A stretch of DNA of 64,000 nt from Butyrivibrio sp. AC2005 (lineage in GTDB: Bacteria > Bacillota > Clostridia > Lachnospirales > Lachnospiraceae). Position 1 is the stretch's first letter. Every line of letters starts with the position of its first letter. Shown piece by piece: positions 43,361 to 51,874 of this stretch. Location of the stretch: NCBI RefSeq assembly GCF_000424145.1, contig NZ_AUJI01000029.1, positions 22,606-86,605 of the forward strand, given 5' to 3'. The notes beneath the pieces were generated by a model. That model was not told the origin of the DNA, did no database searches, and worked only from the letters and a program-made list of their open reading frames with translations. Position numbers and translations under genes: made by a program.

Positions 43361-44725
43361 ATGAAAAATAAAGAAGATAAACGAATATATACCTTCAGCA
43401 AGGAAAAACCTGCTAAGGCAGTATTAAAGATGAGTCTTCCTCTTGTTGCAGGAATGTTTATCATGGTTTTGTATAACCTGGTAGATACATACTTTATAGG
43501 CCTTACGGGTGATGATTATCAGCTCGCTGCCGTAAATCTTGCATATCCTGTGATGATGGTATCTGTTTCCATTTCAAACATGATAGGTTCAGGAGCTTCA
43601 TCATTTATAGCAAGAAGCCTAGGGGCAGGAGACCGGGAAACTGCCACACATACATTAACGGCAGCATTAGTCCTTACTATAGTAAACAGTGTACTGGTCA
43701 TGGTTTTTGGACTTTTATTTTTACCGGATATCATAAGACTCCTTGGTGCAAGAGACAATACAAGTCTCTACACAAAGCAGTATGTCGTTGTAATACTCCT
43801 TGGCAGTTTCTTTACCATGGGAAGCTATACAATAGGAGCTCTCCTTAGAAGTGAAGGGTCCGTCAGATATTCCATGACTGGAATGCTTGTCGGAACAATA
43901 ATAAACGTGATACTTGATCCTGTTCTTATCTTTGGTCTAAACATGCAGATACGGGGAGCAGCCATAGCAACTGTTCTTGGAAATGTCATAGGTTTTGGCG
44001 TATCAGCACTTTATTATCTTCGCGGAAAAACTCTTCTTCGCCCGTCACTAAATAAAGTGGTTCCTTCTTGGAGAATCTTAAAGGAAATATACTGGGTAGG
44101 CGTTCCTGCATCACTTGAAACACTTCTCACGTCAGCGGCATATATGGTAAACAATAACCTGGCCGTCACATATGGTGAGCTTACCGTCGCCGCCATGGGC
44201 ATAGCTCAGAAGGTTCTTTCTCTTGGAAGCTATGTATATCAGGGATTTGCATCAGGAACACAGCCGATTATGGGCTATAACTTCGGTGCCGGAAATACAA
44301 AACGTATGAAGGATGTACTGAAGGCTGGTGTGTCTACAGTTACCGTAACAGAGATCTTACTTATGGCTCTCTATGGGACACTTGCACCTTTACTGATAGG
44401 GATCTTTACAGAATCATCTGATGTTATTTCCATAGGTACAATGGTACTTAGGCATCTGATGTTCATCCTGCCTTTTGTAGGAACCGTATCAATGTGCAGA
44501 ATGTCATTCCAGGCCATGGGAAAACCTATATATGCCTTTGCTATAACACTGATAAGACAGATAGGAATGTATATTCCCCTGCTTCTTATCCTGAACAAAG
44601 TGTTCAAGTTTGAAGGAATGCTGTGTGCACAGCCTGTCACAGAAGCAGTCATGATGGCTGTATCATTAACAATTTTACTATATGTGATAAGAAAAACGGA
44701 AAAGAGTTTTCAAATAGAAGAATAA
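43361..44725 (+). CDS. MATE family efflux transporter
   Basis: The 454-residue product has about 12 hydrophobic segments and MATE signatures: LVDTYFIGLTGDDYQLAAVN near residue 40, NMIGSGASSFIARSLGAGD near 75, and the second-half equivalent ASGTQPIMGYNFGAGNTKRM near 300. MATE transporters exchange Na+ or H+ for drugs or metabolites. The start lacks a strong ribosome binding site. It stands alone and looks like an ordinary chromosomal gene. Confidence 0.93.
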   Translation: MKNKEDKRIYTFSKEKPAKAVLKMSLPLVAGMFIMVLYNLVDTYFIGLTGDDYQLAAVNLAYPVMMVSVSISNMIGSGASSFIARSLGAGDRETATHTLTAALVLTIVNSVLVMVFGLLFLPDIIRLLGARDNTSLYTKQYVVVILLGSFFTMGSYTIGALLRSEGSVRYSMTGMLVGTIINVILDPVLIFGLNMQIRGAAIATVLGNVIGFGVSALYYLRGKTLLRPSLNKVVPSWRILKEIYWVGVPASLETLLTSAAYMVNNNLAVTYGELTVAAMGIAQKVLSLGSYVYQGFASGTQPIMGYNFGAGNTKRMKDVLKAGVSTVTVTEILLMALYGTLAPLLIGIFTESSDVISIGTMVLRHLMFILPFVGTVSMCRMSFQAMGKPIYAFAITLIRQIGMYIPLLLILNKVFKFEGMLCAQPVTEAVMMAVSLTILLYVIRKTEKSFQIEE

Positions 44726-44787
44726 GAAAAATAACTATTTTGATTATGTCCACTTATTGTGATGGTATTTAATGCACCAGGTCCTGC

Positions 44788-45162
44788 TCACGTGCCCACT
44801 GGGAAATTTGCAAGACAATACTTTGCATACTCAACTATGAGTTTTGAAATTTTGTCACTTTTAATGAGTATCCCCCGCCGGTACATCTTAAACTCCTCAC
44901 GGTATTCGGAGATATTAGTAAGAAGCTTATTTCTTCTGAAAGTCATGGGGTATACTTCTATCTGCTGGTTATAACAATACTGGAGCAGCTCTTCTAAAGA
45001 GACATTCTCCTTTTTCTTATCCTGCAGAAACGGATAAAGCATAGGCATTCGCTCAGAAAAAAGCCAGTACAAAGTTTTGTCATAAAGCACGTTAAAAGTA
45101 TGCTCCTGAATATACTCTATCTGACCTTCCGAAATCTCATAGGTTATAGGTTTCTTTCTCAT
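44788..45162 (-). CDS. Cassette A protein: 124-aa hypothetical, paralogue of 52221-52592
   Basis: The start is at 45162 with GAAGG upstream. The product is strongly similar over its whole length to the reverse-strand protein at 52221. Both contain YxISExQIEYIQxHTFNxLYDK, TLYWLxSERMPxLYPFL and RRGILIKSxxIxxLIxEYAK. The protein is soluble and basic-aromatic, with no known domain. In both copies it follows a small single-span membrane protein carrying an NGRYxD motif, making a conserved two-gene cassette. Here the upstream partner has been split by an IS element. Confidence 0.75.
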   Translation of the reverse strand: MRKKPITYEISEGQIEYIQEHTFNVLYDKTLYWLFSERMPMLYPFLQDKKKENVSLEELLQYCYNQQIEVYPMTFRRNKLLTNISEYREEFKMYRRGILIKSDKISKLIVEYAKYCLANFPVGT

Positions 45163-45325
45163 TTGACGCCTTCTGTCAGATTCACACAATCTGAGCCGCC
45201 ACAAAAGCAACGGCTGCAAATAATATTGCACCTGCAGTTATCCATTTATTTCTGATAGCAGCAGCGTCAACATATCTGCCGTTATGTTCCACAGCATCTA
45301 TGACAGTTACATTTTTCTTATCAAA

Positions 45326-46884
45326 GTGAAGCCTCACACGACTAAAGTCGCGTGCTTCCATACCCATTTATCGATGGAGTATGGACTCATTGACTACAGA
45401 TACAGTCTATGCAGCGATACTATATCACATAGAATACAGTTCTCCGTATAGATTAATTAGTGTAGACAACGTGCAGGTACTTCTCCTGGCAGTCTGAGGA
45501 ACTTTTGCCTCAAGCGCCAACCTCTCCTTCACAGGCAAGGATTTTAATATTTCTCGTATGAAATATCGTGCTCCGATATTGTATGATGCACTAAGGTCAC
45601 AGTTATAGACTTTTCCATTTGCAAATCTGCATACGGAATAAGACCCAAGGTCATCTTCGCGGCCGCGAAGTACCCTTCCAGACCCGTCAAAAGCGAGCCT
45701 CGACGTGTTCCATGCATTGATGGTGCTTACATGAAGACCAAGCCTGTGTGCCTTGTCAGCTATCATTGATTGCACATAGCGGGCTTTCCATAGCTGCAGT
45801 TTCTGTTTTTTGGAACCACGTTTTTTACCGCCAATGTCAAGGTGTTCAAAAACTATGGAAGTAACCTTGTAAGCAGCTGCTATATCCATTATGAACGTGG
45901 CAGTCTTAACTGCTATATCATTATTTATACCTTTAGCCTTTGCCCATAATATTGGTGTCTTATGGCTTCCATGCTGCTGTGCTTTTTTTATACGGCCAAC
46001 AGAATGCTTCAGAGAGTCGTATTCTTTGGGCAGTTTAAAAAAGTGCCTTCCCAAGACCGTGCCATCTGCCTGCATTACTGAAACCGTAGCAGCTGAATTT
46101 ACGCCAAGGTCAACCGCAACTATACGCTGACTAAGGATATCTTTCTTATCAAGTTTTACATTTTCCTCAAAAGGAAAATCCAGAAACCATTCTTTACCAC
46201 GTTTTCTCAGCGTGGGGGATAGTTTCTTTCGATTACTACAATGATTTTCTATATAGTCAATGTCAGACTTCCGTAGATCTACAGTGATAAAATCCCAGGT
46301 GTTTCTGGTATAGACTTTAATCTTTGCCTTGTATTTGCCGGGAAGTTTATACATATCATTTTTATAAAGTGTGGGAAACGAGAAACCCGCCCTTGGATAA
46401 GCTGGCGCACTTCCTCTTTCAGAAGGAACCTCTGCTTCCCAGCCTGCAAGATTACTTTTATATGATGATACTTTTCCGATAGCATCACTTATGGCTGCAC
46501 GCCGAAGGTATGTGGGCATTTTGTAGAAATTCTTGTCAAAGTCATAGACAGGAGAAGGGTTACCTTTTGTTCTATGTATAAGCTTTTCAACATAGCTTTG
46601 ACGAGCGGTTGCAAAAGGGATTTCAATAATCTCATTCCAGTTGGCCAGACAGACCTCGATAAGGAAATCTACAGCTTTACGGTAGATGCGGATAGTAGCC
46701 TTAAAAATATGGTTATAATGTTTGATTTTCACCTTGTATGTGGTTGTAATCTTCATAATAAAATTATAGCACTGCGAACTGGTGTTTGCAAACTAATGTT
46801 CTTGCAATACAGGCTTTCGTACTGGGCGGCTAACTCACGACTGAAGTCACGAGTGTGCGCCGCTTCGGTTATCTATAGATTTGC
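45326..46884 (-). mobile_element. TnpB-only IS200/IS605-type insertion, 1559 bp, target TTGAT
   Basis: The left end lies directly 3' of TTGAT (reverse strand; plus-strand 46885-46889) and the right end finishes with CTTCAC. Subterminal hairpins typical of the family are present. The left one is CTCGTGACT/AGTCGTGAG (46834-46853); the right one is CACGCGACT/AGTCGTGTG (45335-45354). There is no target duplication, as expected for single-strand transposition. Only tnpB is carried, so movement would need a TnpA in trans. Boundaries come from restoring the split gene relative to its paralogue, so they are unusually precise. Confidence 0.85.
45425..46756 (-). CDS. tnpB: TnpB, IS200/IS605-family RNA-guided nuclease-type protein
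   Basis: The 443-residue product has the split RuvC catalytic residues: Asp216 in RIVAVDLGVNSA, Glu304 in SIVFEHLDIGG and Asp387 in VYNCDLSASYNIGARYF. The usual C-terminal CxxC...CxxC zinc ribbon between the last two motifs is not present; only single Cys at 376 and 386 remain. TnpB is an RNA-guided DNA endonuclease whose guide comes from the right end of the element, here expected between 45425 and 45326. A TATAAT box lies just upstream of the start. The inferred target-adjacent motif is TTGAT. Confidence 0.9.
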   Translation of the reverse strand: MKITTTYKVKIKHYNHIFKATIRIYRKAVDFLIEVCLANWNEIIEIPFATARQSYVEKLIHRTKGNPSPVYDFDKNFYKMPTYLRRAAISDAIGKVSSYKSNLAGWEAEVPSERGSAPAYPRAGFSFPTLYKNDMYKLPGKYKAKIKVYTRNTWDFITVDLRKSDIDYIENHCSNRKKLSPTLRKRGKEWFLDFPFEENVKLDKKDILSQRIVAVDLGVNSAATVSVMQADGTVLGRHFFKLPKEYDSLKHSVGRIKKAQQHGSHKTPILWAKAKGINNDIAVKTATFIMDIAAAYKVTSIVFEHLDIGGKKRGSKKQKLQLWKARYVQSMIADKAHRLGLHVSTINAWNTSRLAFDGSGRVLRGREDDLGSYSVCRFANGKVYNCDLSASYNIGARYFIREILKSLPVKERLALEAKVPQTARRSTCTLSTLINLYGELYSM

Positions 46885-46963
46885 ATCAATTTTCTTTTCC
46901 ATAGTAGATCCCTATATATAAATCCAATCTGAAATAAAATGCATTCTTCTTGTTCTACTGATA

Positions 46964-46993
46964 ATAGTCCCTAAATGTGTTTGAGATAGGACG
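46964..46993 (-). promoter_or_regulatory. Conserved block upstream of cassette A
   Basis: This stretch (plus strand AAATGTGTTTGAGATAGGAC and flanks) matches 52843-52872 upstream of cassette B in about three of four positions. The surrounding intergenic DNA does not match. It lies about 60-90 bases before the small membrane-protein start in both cassettes and is likely a shared promoter or operator. Confidence 0.5.
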
Positions 46994-47122
46994 ATATAAT
47001 TGACCTATTATAAAACAATCCAGAAAATTATCACTATGCATCTATGAGTTTTTATACTTTTTTTAGAAAACTGCTATAATATTTTTTGTGGTTATATTGA
47101 CCTTTGGTTGATAGGAGGACAC

Positions 47123-47410
47123 ATGAAAAGACTTATCGTTTATTACTCACTCGAAGGAAATACCGAATATATTGCAGAAAAGCTTGCAGAGAACATCGGC
47201 ACTGAGCTTTTGAAACTCATTCCGAAAAAAAGTTACCAGCAAAAAAGCACATTTGCCAAATATTTCTGGGGCGGAAAATCTGCTGTTATGGCAGAAAAGC
47301 CGGAACTTGAACCTTATAAGATTGCAGATGATTATGATGAGATCATCATCGGATTCCCCGTGTGGGCAGGAAACATCACGCCTCCTATAAGGACTTTTGT
47401 CTCTGAAAAT
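47123..47410 (+). pseudogene. Flavodoxin gene, 3'-truncated at a phage junction
   Basis: AGGAGG precedes the ATG at 47123, and a TATAAT box is at 47075-47080. The first ~96 residues are a good flavodoxin: MKRLIVYYSLEGNTEYIAEK with the FMN loop, and DEIIIGFPVWAGNITPPIRT. After RTFVSENE near 47410 the frame runs into unrelated sequence to a stop at 47527. That sequence is a phage gene read out of frame. The last third of the flavodoxin domain is therefore missing. Confidence 0.75.
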
Positions 47411-47741
47411 GAGCAACCTTCATACACTGGCTACAAAAGCCACAAGCACCTTGACAGATATGCCGGGGAGCCCCACCAGGAACACCCACAAGATGGAAGA
47501 TGTCATTGTAAAGATCATCGACCTTGAAAATGAAATCAATAGTGAGATTGATGAGCTGGTCGATTTAAAAGCAAAGATCATGACAGTAATAAAAACTATT
47601 GATAACCTGGAGTACCAGACACTTCTTGAGCTTAGATACCTGTGCTATAAGCCCTGGGAGCAGATAGCAATAGACATGGGATACAGTGTCAATAATATCT
47701 TCAAGATGCATAAGAAGGCCATTGAGATGATTAAGATATAA
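47411..47741 (+). pseudogene. Phage DUF1492-type (late regulator-like) protein, 5'-truncated
   Basis: The frame holding NLHTLATKATSTLTDMPGSP through KMEDVIVKIIDLENEINSEI to the C-terminal LRYLCYKPWEQIAIDMGYSV matches the DUF1492 phage family. Members have a sigma-region-4-like C-terminus and sit before the HNH/terminase genes. The N-terminus is lost at the junction with the flavodoxin gene. Translation could restart at ATG 47493, leaving an 82-residue product with the helix-turn-helix region. Confidence 0.65.
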
Positions 47742-47744
47742 TAA

Positions 47745-47797
47745 AAGCAGAGCAGACCTTATCAGTGGTACTGATGGATCTGCTCTTTGCTTTATTT
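47745..47797. terminator. Bidirectional terminator
   Basis: Stem AAGCAGAGCAGA / TCTGCTCTTTGCTT with T-rich flanks on both strands. It serves the phage gene and the convergent transglutaminase gene. Confidence 0.75.
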
Positions 47798-49297
47798 CTT
47801 CTTATACTTCATTCCTTTGGTGGGCTTACTCTTTTTGATGAGCTTTACATACTTGTCATAGACCTTTTTGGGGATATTTATTGTAGCTTTCTTACCTATG
47901 TTCCAGAAAGCTTTCTTTCCAATCTTTTTTACATTCTTGCCCGCAAACTTGATCTTACGAAGGTTTGTGCAGTCAGCAAAAGCTCTGCTACCGACCTTCT
48001 TCACACTCTTAGGAATGGTAATGCTCTTAATATCCTTGTTTCCGAGGTAAGCTTCAGCACCTATTTCAGTAACTTCATATGTGTGTCCCTCTACAGTTAC
48101 GTGTGAAGGAATGCTGCTTCCACTGCCTTTTACGATGCAGGCTTCACTGCCAGTTACAACTATATCCTCTCCGGAGGTAGCAGTATATACCTTACCACTT
48201 ACAATATCCTTTTCAGAGGAATCATCAGTTGTTACGTTACTATCTTGAGCTACATTATTGTTATCTGCTGATTGCTGTCCATTATCTGATATTTCCTGTG
48301 TGGCATTTTGAGTCGCATCGCTATTTTCTGCTTGCTGCACACTATCTGTAGAATTTCCTGATGTTTCCTGCGTAGAGCTTTGTGCTTGGTCCTCATTCGG
48401 GTTATAACTGGTGTCAGTTGAAGAAGGTTCCGGAACATACGCATATGTAGTACCCGTAGCTACCGGAACAGACAATCCTGTATAACGTCCTGACTGGTCG
48501 TCTGCAGTCCCGTCATAATGCACATGATACTTGGATTCCATCTCCTGATTAGTAATAAGGAAAAATTCATAAGCAGGAGGATTTCCATCACCGTCATCAT
48601 CCCATGTGCAATCAACCTCATACCACTGATTATCCTGGAGTTTAACGATATTCCATGCATGGTCAATACCCATAGCATGTCCATACTGAAGAACATTTTC
48701 AACGCCTCCCATGTGACATAATAAGGCATAAGCACGGGCATACCCTTCACATACGGCCTTTTTTTCAATAAGGGCACCATATGCAATCTGTTTATTATTA
48801 GCGGTCTCTATATATGATACATTATTGACAAGATAATCATGGAAATACTTTGCCTTCTCAGAATCGCTCATCCCACTGGCATTCGATATAATGCCTGCTG
48901 CCTGATTCAAAACATTATCAGTTGATGTTCCATCAATGATGATATCCGTATGCTCATCATTTACCCTATACACCATCGCAGGATGGTCATACATAAGAGC
49001 CCTAGTAACCGTATTGGCTTCATCCGCAGTTACTAAATCAGACTCCTCAGTAAAACCAAGTTTGGAATCAATAGTAAATCTTGAAATAACACGAGAACCT
49101 TTTTCAACCATAAGCTCACTCTGAGCTTTATAGATCTTCTTCATTCTCGGACTAAGCTGATCATAAAAATATCCTGTTTCTGTAATATACGTCTTCCATG
49201 CTCTAGCCTGTGCCATTGCATCAGCTTTAATCGGATTGCCCAGGAGAAGCATTGCAAATAAAGCGCCTGCTGCCGTAATAATACTTTTCTTCAACAT
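47792..49297 (-). CDS. Secreted transglutaminase-like protein with BspA-type LRR repeats
   Basis: The start at 49297 follows AGGAAAGGGA. The 501-residue product has a signal peptide (SIITAAGALFAMLLLGNPIKADA). A transglutaminase-like core follows, with the Cys in KKAVCEGYARAYALLCHMGG, the His in GIDHAWNIVKL and the Asp in WYEVDCTWDD. A Gln/Ser/Asn-rich linker of about 100 residues leads to LRR_5 repeats (ITIPKSVKKVGSRAFADCTN). The Lys-rich tail resembles that of the M23 protein at 1231. It is likely a surface protein. It lies in reverse orientation between two phage genes, a cargo position. Confidence 0.85.
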   Translation of the reverse strand: MLKKSIITAAGALFAMLLLGNPIKADAMAQARAWKTYITETGYFYDQLSPRMKKIYKAQSELMVEKGSRVISRFTIDSKLGFTEESDLVTADEANTVTRALMYDHPAMVYRVNDEHTDIIIDGTSTDNVLNQAAGIISNASGMSDSEKAKYFHDYLVNNVSYIETANNKQIAYGALIEKKAVCEGYARAYALLCHMGGVENVLQYGHAMGIDHAWNIVKLQDNQWYEVDCTWDDDGDGNPPAYEFFLITNQEMESKYHVHYDGTADDQSGRYTGLSVPVATGTTYAYVPEPSSTDTSYNPNEDQAQSSTQETSGNSTDSVQQAENSDATQNATQEISDNGQQSADNNNVAQDSNVTTDDSSEKDIVSGKVYTATSGEDIVVTGSEACIVKGSGSSIPSHVTVEGHTYEVTEIGAEAYLGNKDIKSITIPKSVKKVGSRAFADCTNLRKIKFAGKNVKKIGKKAFWNIGKKATINIPKKVYDKYVKLIKKSKPTKGMKYKKK

Positions 49298-49502
49298 TCC
49301 CTTTCCTTTCTCTTTTCTGTTGCTATACTGCATACCGATATTACAAAATAAGCGGTTTGCTATTACCTATATTAATAAGTTGGACTGTAATCATAATAAA
49401 AAGGCCAACAGCATAAAATATACTATATGTGATTGCTTTTGTAAAGGATTAATACAATTAATGTAGGTAAAACTTAACAAAATAAACTAAATCAAGAAAG
49501 TT

Positions 49503-49547
49503 TTACAGTAAATTACAGTGAATTACAGTTAGCAAATATGATAGTAT
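49503..49547 (+). promoter_or_regulatory. Three phased TTACAGT repeats before a -10 box
   Basis: TTACAGT occurs at 49503-49509, 49513-49519 and 49523-49529, an exact 10-base period (one helical turn). TAGTAT at 49542-49547 is a possible -10 box, with no good -35. This is the look of an activator-dependent promoter, fitting a phage late promoter read by a DUF1492/ArpU-like protein. Confidence 0.6.
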
Positions 49548-49568
49548 TAAGATGCGAAGAAAGGATAG

Positions 49569-49599
49569 AGGTCTTGCAGATTACTGCAGGGCCTTTTTT
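49569..49599 (+). terminator. Terminator within the leader of the HNH gene
   Basis: Stem AGGTCTTGCA (49569-49578) with TGCAGGGCCT (49585-49594), then six T. It lies between the presumed start of transcription and the HNH gene, so expression requires readthrough. A second hairpin (GGAGGTGCG with CGTGCCTCC, 49621-49658) follows. Confidence 0.75.
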
Positions 49600-49677
49600 C
49601 TTTGCGTTCCTATTGGTGTGTGGAGGTGCGTTGTTTTCTCCTTTCTTACGTGCCTCCGGTATAGGAGGAGGTATGTT

Positions 49678-50031
49678 ATGCCAATGAAACCTAAGAAGCC
49701 ATGTAAGCACCCAGGGTGTCCAAGGCTTACGGATGGGAAGTATTGTGAAGAACACGCAAAGCTTCATGCAGGCGACAGAAGGAGTGCAGCGGCAAGAGGG
49801 TACGACAGTGCTTGGAGAAGAGAAAGGAAGAAGTTCCTTGCTGAACATCCTTTATGTTTGAAGTGCTTTGACGAAAAGAAAATAGTAAGAGCAACGGTTG
49901 TTGATCATATAAAACCGCACCGGGGTGACATGAATTTATTTTGGGACCGCTCGAATTGGCAACCCTTATGTAAACACCATCACGATGTGAAGACTATGAC
50001 TGAAGATAGAAATATTTTGTACCCTTTTTAG
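49678..50031 (+). CDS. Phage-type HNH endonuclease
   Basis: AGGAGGAGG lies 6 bases before this ATG. The 117-residue product has CKHPGCPRLTDGKYCEEHAK, a zinc-binding Cys/His start, RGYDSAWRRERKKFLAEHP, and the HNH core VDHIKPHRGDMNLFWDRSNW ending QPLCKHHHDVKT. Such genes lie immediately upstream of terminase in Siphovirus genomes and help in DNA packaging. Here no terminase follows, though a G-rich stretch typical of that junction (50050-50058) does, so this is a prophage relic. Confidence 0.88.
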   Translation: MPMKPKKPCKHPGCPRLTDGKYCEEHAKLHAGDRRSAAARGYDSAWRRERKKFLAEHPLCLKCFDEKKIVRATVVDHIKPHRGDMNLFWDRSNWQPLCKHHHDVKTMTEDRNILYPF

Positions 50032-50219
50032 CGCACTTGGTGGGTGCACCAGGGGGAGGTCGATGTATTCATAACCACAAGCCATCCAACTCCATCATAT
50101 AAAGGAGAATACTTCATCATAGAATGCTTCCCTATAAGGGTCCGCATTCGTTCAGATAAGTACAATTTTAAAGATTAGCACTGCAGAAGGTGCGTCCTAT
50201 GTCAATTACTTGTAATATT

Positions 50220-50246
50220 AAAGACTGCCCACTATGAGCAGTCTTT
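50220..50246. terminator. Bidirectional terminator
   Basis: Stem AAAGACTGC / GCAGTCTTT. It ends the reverse-strand gene at 50280 and any readthrough from the phage fragment. Confidence 0.75.
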
Positions 50247-50279
50247 AGTCATAAGTTTTCCTGTATTTCATTTATATTT

Positions 50280-50693
50280 TCAGTCTAAAGTAAACAGAAC
50301 AACCTTATTTATTTCTTCAAGTGAAGTTTTCATCATCTCAATGATCCCCTGGACATCCTCGATATCATAATAAGACACCATAGAAATGCATCCCGGCTCC
50401 TCATATACGTTTAACTCTTTATGGAGCTTTTGGGCAATCATTGTTCCAACAATTCTTATCTGTTCCAGGGAAGATTTGTTAAGGAGCTGGATAACAAGCT
50501 CTGCCTCATCAGGAGCTTCATCATGGATATTGAAGCTAACAGTTATCTCTCTGCCAGACTTAGATCTTAGGGTAGAAGCGCAGGCGTAAAACTCCTGTGT
50601 GCCAAAGCGAAATCTCTCAAACCCATGAGATAATATAAAGTCATCCCGATACAATTCCCTGTAAAAATGTTCTATACGTTCCACCTGATTCAT
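50280..50693 (-). CDS. Hypothetical protein, 137 aa
   Basis: The product is soluble and acidic, with an alpha/beta pattern (YRELYRDDFILSHGFERFRF; IRIVGTMIAQKLHKELNVYE). No motif is recognised. The start at 50693 is divergent from the gene at 50779, with an AT-rich shared promoter region between. It has its own terminator. Confidence 0.55.
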   Translation of the reverse strand: MNQVERIEHFYRELYRDDFILSHGFERFRFGTQEFYACASTLRSKSGREITVSFNIHDEAPDEAELVIQLLNKSSLEQIRIVGTMIAQKLHKELNVYEEPGCISMVSYYDIEDVQGIIEMMKTSLEEINKVVLFTLD

Positions 50694-50778
50694 GTTTAAC
50701 CTTCGTGCAAATTCTGTTATTATATTTTTAATGATATACTAAATTATAATATAGTCCAAACGAAAGAATGAAAATAAT

Positions 50779-51048
50779 ATGGATTATACCATACTACAGC
50801 ATTTCACCATCACTGATGATACCACAGAACTCAAATTGCAGATAGAAGACAAGAAAATCCTTGTCATATATGGAAGTCATATCAACAGCTATTATATTGC
50901 GCTGCCTGACATAAACATAAGCTGTGAAGCTCTTTCGCCGGATGAGATAAAAAGAAACACCTTTTTCTTATCCCAGGCAGGGCAAAGAAGCGATTATGCA
51001 GAGGAAATCTGCACTGCAATCCATGAATTTAAAAAGGAAAGGCAATAA
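50779..51048 (+). CDS. Hypothetical protein, 89 aa
   Basis: This small acidic protein has a beta-rich N-terminal half (TTELKLQIEDKKILVIYGSH) and a helical C-terminus. No ribosome binding site is clear, and no family is recognised. The next gene starts one base after its stop codon, so the two are co-translated. Confidence 0.5.
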   Translation: MDYTILQHFTITDDTTELKLQIEDKKILVIYGSHINSYYIALPDINISCEALSPDEIKRNTFFLSQAGQRSDYAEEICTAIHEFKKERQ

Positions 51049-51049
51049 T

Positions 51050-51343
51050 ATGTCATCAAAAGACAGATACTTATCAAAAGAAGAATACAAAAGATACGAA
51101 AGGTTAAAGAGCGATATTAAAGGCGGAAGACTACTTGACTCAGAAGGTCTTTTATACCTGGCAGAATCTGTTGACAACGATCCCACAAGGCTCGGACTCA
51201 TATTATTGAAGAAGATTGAGCAGTTCAAAGAGGAAGATCCCTATCAAAAAAGCTTTTCTAATAACAAGCTCGTATTTGAACCATCTTCTGAGGAATTAGA
51301 TGATGTAAATGACTTCCTGCCATATATTGGGTGTGAGTTGTAA
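51050..51343 (+). CDS. Hypothetical protein, 97 aa
   Basis: The start at 51050 follows AAAGGAAAGG; the frame is open further upstream without a site. The product is charged and helical (KDRYLSKEEYKRYERLKSDI near the N-terminus), suggesting a nucleic-acid or protein-binding helical domain. It forms a two-gene unit with the 89-residue gene. Confidence 0.55.
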   Translation: MSSKDRYLSKEEYKRYERLKSDIKGGRLLDSEGLLYLAESVDNDPTRLGLILLKKIEQFKEEDPYQKSFSNNKLVFEPSSEELDDVNDFLPYIGCEL

Positions 51344-51874
51344 CGAAGACCTATCCCACATGGCAATACATATATGTTGTAGTTAATTAATGAAGGAAGG
51401 CTGGCACCTTGTCACGGGAGTTGCCAGCCTATGTGTTTGAAGAAAAGTTTTTATTCTTATGAGGGGGTAAGAGAAGTAACTCTCTTAATTGAGTATCATC
51501 ATAACCCCCAAATCGTAAAAGAAAGTGACAGCTTTGTGTAAAAAATGTGAATTGTCAATCTAATACATTTACCGCTGGATACCAGATTCTCCTTCCGTTC
51601 ATCTCTGCACTAATAAGTTGCTTACAAAACTTCTTCAATTTGAAACCGACTTTTGGATATATCTTTCAGTAACAGCTGTTTTTGGTACTTTTGCTGATAT
51701 GAAACAGCATATTTGAGAGACTAAAATAACCATACAGGAAGAGGAATTACGCAGACTTCAAATAATAAAGAGGCCAGGCGGTGCTATGAAAATCCATGGC
51801 ATTGTCTGGCCTCGCCTATTAAGTCATAATGTCATATAATATGAAAACACTAATACGTAGGAGATAACTATTAC
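51344..51874. other. Intergenic stretch with several hairpins
   Basis: No gene is seen. Inverted repeats include GGCTGGCA/TGCCAGCC (near 51400-51430) and GGGGGT/ACCCCC enclosing AAGAGA/TCTCTT (51463-51510). A third is AGGCCAG/CTGGCCT (51771-51811). None has a good T-run, so they may be mRNA structures or decayed terminators. Confidence 0.4.

Larger units (their letters stand above)
45182..46902 (-). pseudogene. Cassette A small membrane-protein gene, split by an IS element
   Basis: The 5' end (ATGGAAAAGAAAATTGAT, 46902-46885) and the 3' part (from TTT at 45325 to the stop at 45182) flank the IS. Removing 45326-46884 joins them in frame to MEKKIDFDKKNVTVID, then the NGRYVD segment, a basic RNKW and one hydrophobic helix. 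The first 16 codons align without a gap to the intact paralogue at 52615-52782 (MKKKSIYEKKKLTFID). The gene was therefore whole before insertion. The 3' half still has an open frame using an ATG within the IS end, so a chimeric protein may be made. Confidence 0.8.
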
